A stretch of 64,000 nucleotides of DNA from Paractinoplanes abujensis (lineage in GTDB: Bacteria > Actinomycetota > Actinomycetes > Mycobacteriales > Micromonosporaceae). Positions 57,643 through 64,000 of the stretch are shown here, piece after piece. The stretch spans positions 4,712,001-4,776,000 of the forward strand of contig NZ_JACHMF010000001.1 in the NCBI RefSeq assembly GCF_014204895.1, in the 5' to 3' direction. The position numbers were made by a program, and so were the translations under genes. The stretch's first letter is position 1; every line of letters begins with the position of its first letter. The notes beneath the pieces are model-generated. The model had not been told where the DNA came from, searched no databases, and saw only the letters and a program-made list of their open reading frames with translations.

Positions 57643-57857
57643 GGCTGAAAGCTCGCTCTCGAGAAAGAAAAGGCTGACTCCGGGCACACGAAAACGCCGA
57701 CGATCAACTTTGACGTCGGCGCGGGACAGGTCAGTCTTCGCAGAGCAGCACGCGGCCATACTACCGGGCGTGCCGCGCTACCTCCCACTCGATTAACGAT
57801 CAAGATCATCGGGTACTCCGCGCACACCCTTCGCCGCACCGGCCCAGTGAGGATGAG

Positions 57858-58754
57858 ATGGAACTCAACGAGAACGCCGACATCGATACCAGTCAGGTCG
57901 AGGACCGGCGTGGGTCCGGTGGTGGTGGCGGCGGCCTGGGCGGCCTGCCCATCGGCGGCGGTGGCCTCGTCGGCATCATCATCACGATCGTGGTCGCCGT
58001 GGTCGGCGGATACTTCGGCATCAACCAGATCGGCGGTGGCAGTGACACCGGCGACAACACGAACATCAACCAGGAGTGCAAGCAGGAAGGCGCCCTCGAC
58101 AAGCTCGAGTGCCGCAACGTGCTCTACATCAACTCGATCCAGGCGTACTGGCGGACGGCCGCGCCGGAGAACTTCAACATCGACTATCAGCCGGCCAAGA
58201 CCGTGATCTTCTCGCAACGGGTGAACACGGCCTGCGGCGCGGCCGACTCGGGCGTCGGCCCGTTCTACTGCCCCGGCGACAACAACGTGTACATCGACCT
58301 GACCTTCTATCAGGTGCTGTCCAAGCAACTCGGCGCGCCGGGCGAGTTCGCCCAGCCGTACGTCCTGGCCCACGAGTACGGCCACCACATCCAGGACATC
58401 ACCGGCACCGAGGCCAAGATGCGCCGGGCCCAGCAGGGCGCCTCCGAGGCGGAGCAGAACGCGCTCTCGGTCAAGCTCGAGCTGCAGGCCGACTGCTACG
58501 CCGGCGCGTGGGCCAAGTCGGCCACCGCGACCACCGACAAGGACGGCGACAAGATCTTCAAGAGCCTCACCCAGCAGGACATCCAGGAGGGCATCCAGAC
58601 GGCGGGTCAGATCGGCGACGACGAGCTGCAGAAGCGCAGCGGCAACCCGGTCAACCCGGAGGAGTTCACCCACGGCACGTCGGCGCAGCGTCAGCAGGCG
58701 TTCAGCACCGGCTACGACTCGGGGTCGCCGAAGAGCTGCGCCACGTCGTTCTGA
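57858..58754 (+). CDS. YpfJ-family zinc metallopeptidase
   Basis: A 298-residue protein (neutral zinc metallopeptidase, PF04228). A Gly-rich N-terminus leads to one TM helix (IIITIVVAVVGGYFG, about residues 40-56) and an extracellular domain with the catalytic HEYGHHIQD, plus a Glu in KLELQADCYAGAWA as third metal ligand. The many cysteines (CKQEG, LECRN, TACGA, FYCPGD) suggest disulfides. Its substrates are unknown. The 3' end overlaps the convergent acVLRF1 gene by 43 bases. Confidence 0.94.
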   Translation: MELNENADIDTSQVEDRRGSGGGGGGLGGLPIGGGGLVGIIITIVVAVVGGYFGINQIGGGSDTGDNTNINQECKQEGALDKLECRNVLYINSIQAYWRTAAPENFNIDYQPAKTVIFSQRVNTACGAADSGVGPFYCPGDNNVYIDLTFYQVLSKQLGAPGEFAQPYVLAHEYGHHIQDITGTEAKMRRAQQGASEAEQNALSVKLELQADCYAGAWAKSATATTDKDGDKIFKSLTQQDIQEGIQTAGQIGDDELQKRSGNPVNPEEFTHGTSAQRQQAFSTGYDSGSPKSCATSF

Positions 58755-59386
58755 GCGGGTTCCTTCACCAGCACCGAAACGGCTCGAGCCCCGGCGATCG
58801 CGGACACCAGAACCGCGTGCCGGGGCTCCGGCACATCCAGGAACCGCTCCACCCGGACGGCGGCCAGCGGAGCCAATTGCGGGGCGGCCAGGATCGCGTC
58901 CACCGCGGCGCGATCACCACCGGTCACGAGGGCGGCCAGATCCCGTACGGAGGGAAGAAGCACACGCCCCACAATGCCGGCGCCATCGGCAGTCGCCGCT
59001 TTGGCCTGATTGTCCCGGCGGCGCGCGAAGCGCTGCTGCGACCAGCCCCCCGCGGCCGTGCGGCCCTGCACATAATTCCGGTCCACCTTGGAGCTGATCA
59101 GCTCGGCGCCGTCGGCGATACCCGCCGCGATCGCACCCTTACGCGCCAGCAGCAGCCCGATTCTCCGCGGCCGCCGCGCCTCGGTGATCAGCTCGGTCAT
59201 GGTGGCGGCCTGACCCGCGCCCGGCGGCGTCCGCCATTCCGCGGTCGCGCCGTCCTCGGCGATCAAGGTCAGACCCGTTTCCCGGTACGGGCCGTGCCGG
59301 CGCGCGAAGTTCTCGAGCCAGCGCGGCAGCCGCTCCGGCGCGACATCCACCCATTTCCCGCCGCCCGCGGCCGCCCGTTCACCCAT
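58712..59386 (-). CDS. acVLRF1-type peptidyl-tRNA hydrolase
   Basis: A 224-residue protein of the actinobacterial VLRF1 (Vms1-like release factor) family. The GGxxQ catalytic loop is AAGGWSQQRFARRRDNQA, with the SKVDRNYVQGRT segment upstream of it. VLRF1 proteins cleave peptidyl-tRNA on stalled ribosomal subunits. The start at 59386 removes a 30-residue Arg-rich stretch that is unlike the family. It is divergent from the AlkD-like gene by only 23 bases, so the two may share a promoter. Confidence 0.87.
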   Translation of the reverse strand: MGERAAAGGGKWVDVAPERLPRWLENFARRHGPYRETGLTLIAEDGATAEWRTPPGAGQAATMTELITEARRPRRIGLLLARKGAIAAGIADGAELISSKVDRNYVQGRTAAGGWSQQRFARRRDNQAKAATADGAGIVGRVLLPSVRDLAALVTGGDRAAVDAILAAPQLAPLAAVRVERFLDVPEPRHAVLVSAIAGARAVSVLVKEPAQNDVAQLFGDPES

Positions 59387-59409
59387 TCCTGTCACACTAC
59401 GGTGGCAAG

Positions 59410-60087
59410 ATGCGGGCCATGAACGACCTGCTCGAACGGCTCGACGAACGCCTGCTCCCGGCGGCCGACCCGGCACGCGCCGCCGGCATGGCGGCGTACA
59501 TGAAGAATCAGTTCGAGTTCCTCGGCCTGCCCGCCCCCGTGCTGCAAAAAATGGTCAAGGCGGCACAGTCCGGCCTTCCCCGCCCCACGCCCGGGCAATT
59601 GCGCACGATCGCGCTGGAGTTGTGGGCCCGTCCGCAGCGCGAATACCAATACGTGGCCTGTTCCTATCTGGTGCGCCACGTCGACGTGCCCGGCCCCGAT
59701 TTCGTCCCGGTGCTGCGTTCCCTGGTCACGACGAAATCCTGGTGGGACACGATCGACCCGCTGGCCACCCGATTCACCGGCGGCCTGGTGAAACGGCACC
59801 GCGCGCTCGTCGACGTGATGGACGAATGGTCCCGCGCCGAAAACCTGTGGCTGGTCCGGGTCGCGATCCTGCACCAACTGCACTACGGCGCCGACACCGA
59901 CGAGGAACGGCTGTTCGCCTATTGCGCGGCGCAGGCCGGCCATCGCGACTTCTTCGTCCGCAAGGCCATCGGCTGGGCGTTACGCCAATACGCCCGCACG
60001 GCCCCGCACGAGGTGCGCACCTTTGTGGAGGCGCACCGTTCCGTCCTGTCCGGCCTCTCGCTACGGGAAGCGACAAAGCACCTCTGA
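59410..60087 (+). CDS. AlkD-like DNA alkylation repair protein
   Basis: A 225-residue helical-repeat (HEAT-like) glycosylase with KSWWDTIDPLA, which carries the conserved Trp/Asp of AlkD, plus FEFLGLPAPVLQKMVK and FVRKAIGWALRQYART. It excises alkylated purines without base flipping (as known for AlkD). Two nearby ATGs exist at 59410 and 59419; both give the same domain. It lies divergent from acVLRF1, a pairing of RNA and DNA damage functions that may be accidental. Confidence 0.92.
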   Translation: MRAMNDLLERLDERLLPAADPARAAGMAAYMKNQFEFLGLPAPVLQKMVKAAQSGLPRPTPGQLRTIALELWARPQREYQYVACSYLVRHVDVPGPDFVPVLRSLVTTKSWWDTIDPLATRFTGGLVKRHRALVDVMDEWSRAENLWLVRVAILHQLHYGADTDEERLFAYCAAQAGHRDFFVRKAIGWALRQYARTAPHEVRTFVEAHRSVLSGLSLREATKHL

Positions 60088-60243
60088 GGGCACCGCGTCC
60101 GGGATCCGGGGAATCGCAGCTTCGCGGAAGCCTGTACTGCAACTCGACCGAGTTCGCCGACATGCCGGTGTGGGGACCGAAGTAACGTGGCCGTCGGGCG
60201 GCCCGTCCGGCCGCCCGATCACGTCGGATCCGAGGAGACGCTG

Positions 60244-61122
60244 GTGCGCGAGTTCACGGTGGGTAAGGCAGGCGACGGTCCGTACGGGATCGCCGAAGGC
60301 CCCGACGGTGCGCTCTGGATCACGCTCGTGCACAGCGGCCGGATCGCCCGCCTGACCGCCGAGGGCGAGGTCACGGACCACCCCCTCGACTCCGCGGCGA
60401 GCGGCCCGTCGATCATCACCGCCGGCAGCGACGGCGCGCTGTGGTTCACCCGTAACCGGGACGACCGCATCGGGCGCATCAGCACCGATGGTGAGACGAC
60501 GTCGTTCACCGTGCGCGGCGCCCCGTTCGGCATCACCACCGGCCCCGACGGCGCGCTCTGGTTCACCGAGATGAACACCGACACGATCGGCCGCATCACC
60601 ACCGACGGCCAGGTGACCGAGTTTCCGCTGCCCACCACGGGCGGCTTCGCCTCGATGATCGTCACCGGCCCCGACGACGCCCTATGGTTCACGCTCAACC
60701 AGGCCAACGCGATCGGCCGTATCACCGTCACCGGCGAAGTGACCCTGCACGAGCTGCCGACACCCGGCGCCGCCCCCGTCGGCATCACCCGCGGCCCGGA
60801 CGACGCCCTGTGGTTCGCCGAGATCGGTGCCGGCCAGATCGGCCGTATCACAGGTGACGGCGTCATCACGGAGTTCTCGCTGCCCGACCGGGCCGCCCGT
60901 CCGCACGCGATCGCAGCCGCCCCCGACGGCGGTTGCTGGCTCACCGAATGGGCCGCGAACCGCGTGGCCCATATCGCTTTCGACGGCCGGGTGACCGAAT
61001 ACGAACTGCCCACACCTGCATCTGAACCTCACGGTCTGGCAGTCACCGCAGACGGCACGGTGTGGACAGCTTTGGAGACGGGATCGGTCGCCCACCATGT
61101 CCCGGGAGGCGACCTCGGCTAA
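60244..61122 (+). CDS. Vgb-like seven-bladed beta-propeller lyase
   Basis: A 292-residue propeller protein related to virginiamycin B lyase. Blades repeat GPDGALWFTE (for example near residues 75, 116 and 159). The C-terminal region has RPHAIAAAPDGGCWLTEWAA and SEPHGLAVTADGTVW, which match positions of Vgb catalytic His and Glu. The GTG at 60244 has GAGGAG 6 bases upstream and gives the ~290-residue family length; a GTG at 60187 would extend it. Resistance to streptogramin B or another lyase role is possible. It is read toward LysE, and the two stops overlap by 4 bases. Confidence 0.87.
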   Translation: MREFTVGKAGDGPYGIAEGPDGALWITLVHSGRIARLTAEGEVTDHPLDSAASGPSIITAGSDGALWFTRNRDDRIGRISTDGETTSFTVRGAPFGITTGPDGALWFTEMNTDTIGRITTDGQVTEFPLPTTGGFASMIVTGPDDALWFTLNQANAIGRITVTGEVTLHELPTPGAAPVGITRGPDDALWFAEIGAGQIGRITGDGVITEFSLPDRAARPHAIAAAPDGGCWLTEWAANRVAHIAFDGRVTEYELPTPASEPHGLAVTADGTVWTALETGSVAHHVPGGDLG

Positions 61123-61721
61123 GAAGGCAGCAGCAGCCGCATCGCCAGGTAGGCGATCACCACACTGGACACCAGTGCGGTTACGGCTCTCCCCCGCCGC
61201 CCGGTCAGCCGGCGCCCCACCAGTGACCCGCCCCCGGCGATCACCAGCTGCCAGCTGGCCGAGGCCAGCACGACCCCCAGGACGAACCACATCCCGCCCC
61301 CTTCGCCGCCGCGGCCCAGCACCAGGGCGGCGAAGTAGACGACGGTGGCCGGGTTGAGCAGGGTCAGGCCGAGCACGCCCAGGTAGGCACGCCACGGCGT
61401 GGCCGGGCGCCGGTCGACGGCGGCCACACCGGGCGGGCGGAAGGCGGCCCGCGCGGTCAGCACGGCAATGACCAGGAGCACGACGGCGGCCACCCAGCGC
61501 AGCGGTGCGGCGATCGGGGCGATCACCCCGGCCACGGCCGCCCCGCCGACCACGGCGATCGCGGCGAACACCCCGTCGGCCGTGGCCGCGCCGAGACCGG
61601 CCGCCGCGCCCACGCGCAGCGAGATGCGGGCGCTGAGGCCGGCGATGAGCACCCCGATGGCGCCCATGGGCAGCGCAACTCCGTAGCCGGCGGTGAGGCC
61701 GGCCAGAAACGCCGCGCTCAT
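61119..61721 (-). CDS. LysE-family amino acid exporter
   Basis: A 200-residue membrane protein with six TM helices and the LysE/RhtB opening AGLTAGYGVALPMGAIGVLI, then LLNPATVVYFAALVLGRG (the conserved NP motif). It exports amino acids or related compounds. The start is the ATG at 61721; a 13-residue longer version from 61760 has no supporting site. The divergent neighbour is a decayed GlxA-type regulator, which may have controlled it. Confidence 0.9.
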   Translation of the reverse strand: MSAAFLAGLTAGYGVALPMGAIGVLIAGLSARISLRVGAAAGLGAATADGVFAAIAVVGGAAVAGVIAPIAAPLRWVAAVVLLVIAVLTARAAFRPPGVAAVDRRPATPWRAYLGVLGLTLLNPATVVYFAALVLGRGGEGGGMWFVLGVVLASASWQLVIAGGGSLVGRRLTGRRGRAVTALVSSVVIAYLAMRLLLPS

Positions 61722-61807
61722 GACAGCTGCTGACGAACCACCGTTCCGCTGAGGGCACACGGCTGCTGTCGCGGGGCCCGATCGGCCACAGCGACACAGA
61801 CAGCGGG

Positions 61808-62716
61808 ATGCGTAAACGGCGTAGTCACGCGCTCATCGTGCCGCTCGGGCCGGCTCGCCGCGACTCATTTACCGGCGGGCCACCGCAAGCGCTCCGCCGG
61901 CCCGGCCGCCGCGAACGCCGCCCGTACGTCGTCGCCGTTCTTCCCCTGGAAGCGCTCGACGAGGCCGGGGTCGTGGTCGTGCCGGGCTGGCGACTGCCCG
62001 GCGGCCGGCCCGCAGCGCCCGAGGTGCTGGCGGCCGGGCGCCGGGCTCACGGCGAAGGCGCCACCGTGGCCGGCCTCTGCCTGGGCGCGTTCGTGCTGGG
62101 CGGGGCCGGGCTGCTGGGCGGCCGCCGCGCCATCACGCACTGGGCACGGCTCCGCGAACTCACCGAGAGCTTCCCGGCCGTCGAGGTGCAGCGCGACGCG
62201 CTCTTCGTCGACGAGGGCCGCATCGTGACCAGCGCCGGCAGCGCCGCCGGGATCGACGCCTGCCTGCATCTGCTGCGCCGCGAGCACGGCCCGGCGGTCG
62301 CCAACGCCACCGCGCGGTCCCTGGTCGTGGCCCCGCAACGCCGGGCGGCCAGGCCCAGTTCGTCGAGCAGCCGGTGCCGCCGCTCGACGCGGGCGACACG
62401 GTGACGGCCGCGATGCGCTTCGCCCTGGAGCATCTCGACGATCAGGGCCTCGACGCGACCGGCCGGCCGCGGTGGCGAGCCTGAGCCGACGCGGCTTCGA
62501 CCGCCGTTTCCGGGCGACGGCGGGTTGTTCGCCGCTGCAGTGGCTGCTGCACCAACGCGTGCTGCGGGCCCAGCCCATTGAGACGACCACCGCCCGGCCC
62601 GTCGACACGGTGGCCCGGCCTGCGGTTTCCGCGACGGCGTGGCCCTGCGTCCGCATTTGCGCCGCCTGGTCGGGGTGCCGCCGCAGACCTGTCGGGCGAG
62701 TTTCCCGGCCGCGTGA
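61808..62716 (+). pseudogene. Decayed GlxA/FtrA-type AraC regulator
   Basis: A GlxA-type regulator (DJ-1/PfpI-like domain plus AraC helix-turn-helix) broken by several frameshifts. Recognisable parts in order are DEAGVVVVPGW, GLCLGAFVLGGAGLL and AGIDACLHLLRREHGP (frame 1 of the gene), then AQFVEQPVPPLDAGD, then RRGFDRRFRATAGCSPLQWL in another frame, and CGFRDGVALRPHLRRL in a third. The first ~60 residues of the DJ-1 domain are missing too. It is divergent from LysE, its likely former target. Confidence 0.75.
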
Positions 62717-62734
62717 GTGGATAAGGTGCTGATC

Positions 62735-63430
62735 ATGGGTGTTGTCGCCGAACTCGTCCTCGTCCGGCACGGGCAGAGCCTGGCCAACGTCGCTTTCCCC
62801 GCCGCCGACGCGGAGGGCCTGCTCGAGGCCGAGATCAGCGGCCGTGACGCCGAGGTTCCGCTGACCGAGTTCGGCGAGAGACAGGCCCGCGCGCTCGGCG
62901 AGTGGATCGGCGCCCGCCCCGCCGACGAACTGCCCCAGGTCGTGATCACCTCGCCGTATCTGCGGGCCCGGGAGACGTGGCGGCTGGCCGCCGAGGCCTC
63001 CGGCATCGACCTGCCGGAACCGTCCACCGACGACCGGCTGGTCGACCGGCTGCTGGGCGACCTCGAAATGCTCACCCGGGCCGCCGTCGCCCAGCGCTAC
63101 CCGGGCGAGGCCCAGCGCCGCGCCGACGCCGGCGAGCACCACTACACCCCGCCCGGCGGGGAGTCGTTCGCCGACATCGAGGTGCGGCTGGGCGCCTTCC
63201 TCGACGACCTGCACCGCGAGCACGCCGGTGAGCGGGTCATCGTGGTCGCCCACGACGCGGTGGTCCTCATGACGCGCGCCGTGGTCGAGGGCTTGACCTG
63301 GGAGCAGGTGCTGGCCGCGGAACGCGAGGCGGGCAACGTCCGCAACGCCTCCCTGAGCCGCTTCGTCGCCGTCGGCGACCACCTGGAGCTTGCTTACTAC
63401 AACGTGGTCGATCACCTGCCGACCGACTAG
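62735..63430 (+). CDS. Histidine phosphatase family protein
   Basis: A 231-residue member of the phosphoglycerate-mutase-like histidine phosphatases. The RHG motif is LVLVRHGQS (residues ~8-16); other conserved parts are TSPYLRARETW and the late catalytic VVAHDAVVL. It is a small-molecule or protein phosphatase; the substrate is unknown. The ATG at 62735 (AAGGTG 7 bases before) is preferred over the GTG at 62717. It ends 4 bases inside the convergent mycothiol-type gene. Confidence 0.92.
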   Translation: MGVVAELVLVRHGQSLANVAFPAADAEGLLEAEISGRDAEVPLTEFGERQARALGEWIGARPADELPQVVITSPYLRARETWRLAAEASGIDLPEPSTDDRLVDRLLGDLEMLTRAAVAQRYPGEAQRRADAGEHHYTPPGGESFADIEVRLGAFLDDLHREHAGERVIVVAHDAVVLMTRAVVEGLTWEQVLAAEREAGNVRNASLSRFVAVGDHLELAYYNVVDHLPTD

Positions 63431-64000
63431 AAGGCGCTGGCCCACGCACGCAACTGGGTCAGTACCTCCCGGTCGCCGTCGACGTGCAGGTCGTCGAAAG
63501 GCACTCGGCCGTAGAGCGCCAGCACGAGATCGCTGGCCGGCCCGCGCACGGTGGTCACCGGGTCGCCGGCGGCGGCCGGGTCGAGCTGCACGCCCGCGGG
63601 CGTCAGATCGGCAACACTCGTCGGCCCGTCCACGGCGTCGAACGCGACCCGGGCCGGGCGATGCGGCCACGGCCCCAACGACCCCAAGCCGACCTGCAGG
63701 AATTCGGCCACCCCGTCGACCGCGACCGGGGCCGGCAGCGGCTCGGGCCGGCCGATCGTCTCCTGCGCGTCGCGGGCGTGCACCGCGGCCTCCTGCACCT
63801 GGTGACGAGCGACGGCGCCCACGGTCAGCGGCGACGACGACGCACCCCACCAGGCCCACGCCGGCGTCTCGGCCGTTGCCGAGCGCAGGGCTTCGAGCAG
63901 CATCGACGTCGACTCGGCGGACCACTGGAGCAGGTCACCGCGCGGCTCCTGGTCGCCGACCGCCTCCTGGGGCGGCCGCCCGGTGGGATCGGCCGCCTTC
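63427..64000 (-). CDS. Maleylpyruvate isomerase-like mycothiol-dependent enzyme, 5' partial
   Basis: The gene runs off the right edge, and the visible 191 codons are open. Family features are GDLLQWSAESTSMLLEALRS, TAETPAWAWWGASS, ARHQVQEAAVHARDAQETIG and a C-terminal MDMPI domain ending in WASAF. Members use mycothiol in isomerase or transferase reactions. The internal ATG at 63903 is not the start, because the upstream sequence stays in frame and matches the family. Stop overlaps the histidine phosphatase gene by 4 bases. Confidence 0.85.
   Translation of the reverse strand, partial: KAADPTGRPPQEAVGDQEPRGDLLQWSAESTSMLLEALRSATAETPAWAWWGASSSPLTVGAVARHQVQEAAVHARDAQETIGRPEPLPAPVAVDGVAEFLQVGLGSLGPWPHRPARVAFDAVDGPTSVADLTPAGVQLDPAAAGDPVTTVRGPASDLVLALYGRVPFDDLHVDGDREVLTQLRAWASAF

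Noticed and set aside
60130..60185. A short C-terminal-looking peptide between the AlkD-like and Vgb-like genes
   Set aside because: No start and no homology I can name; too short to support as a pseudogene.

Overview
The window is very GC-rich, densely coding DNA with many GTG starts and many 1-, 4- and 8-base start/stop overlaps. The gene content points to a filamentous actinobacterium, most likely Micromonosporaceae (Actinoplanes-like): a fabG1-inhA-hemH-nagD cluster, two small bPH2 proteins, a DUF3097 protein, an ECF42 sigma factor with a DGPF/YCII partner, an acVLRF1 peptidyl-tRNA hydrolase and a mycothiol-dependent-type enzyme. I see no rRNA, tRNA, CRISPR array, transposase or phage structural gene. 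It reads as chromosome with short accessory patches and two decayed genes.

1-9.7 kb: a MocR regulator (5' cut), DUF3097, two Nudix hydrolases, an SDR with a divergent MmyB-type regulator, an L,D-transpeptidase, an RBBP9-type hydrolase, aminopeptidase P and a Cu/Zn-SOD-like lipoprotein. 9.7-16.7 kb: a PfkB kinase, an FlK-type thioesterase, two bPH2 membrane proteins and a MoxR-DUF58-VWA operon followed by a 28-residue membrane peptide. 16.9-20.9 kb: a secreted DUF1023 hydrolase, two small secreted proteins and a two-component system. 20.9-25.5 kb: fabG1-inhA-hemH-nagD, an MmcQ/YjbR protein and an SDR. 25.5-28.9 kb: a secreted RCC1 propeller protein coupled to a TasA-like protein, and a DUF6174 lipoprotein. 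29-34.7 kb: DGPF/ECF42, a methyltransferase, pullulanase and an NTF2-like protein. 34.9-38.1 kb: aconitase and a short CoaD-like protein. 38.1-42.9 kb: two back-to-back ECF sigma/anti-sigma modules, one running directly into an ABC exporter. 42.8-47.4 kb: a TetR/EamA divergent pair with twin operators, DUF2630, a RIO kinase, a HAD protein lacking its nucleophile, and an AcnR-like repressor. 47.5-49.7 kb: a TIGR04222-type membrane protein, a DUF692/MNIO enzyme and a small partner. 49.7-64 kb: an SDR relic, XRE/SDR/Mug/DinB-like genes, two ABC proteins, a crotonase, a zinc metallopeptidase, acVLRF1, an AlkD-like glycosylase, a Vgb-like propeller, LysE, a dead GlxA regulator, a histidine phosphatase and a partial mycothiol-type enzyme.

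The best candidate for an undescribed system is 47562-49703. A three-TM protein ending in a Gly/Ser/Cys tail (Cys 280, 286, 292 and 298, an exact six-residue period) is translationally coupled to a DUF692 (MNIO) iron oxidase and a 144-residue partner. This is the logic of a RiPP-like cysteine-modification system, but here the substrate would be the tail of an integral membrane protein. The second strong result is regulatory. acnA and a TetR gene 12 kb away share a near-identical 19-bp promoter element resembling the corynebacterial AcnR operator, and acnA also carries an IdeR/DtxR-like iron box.
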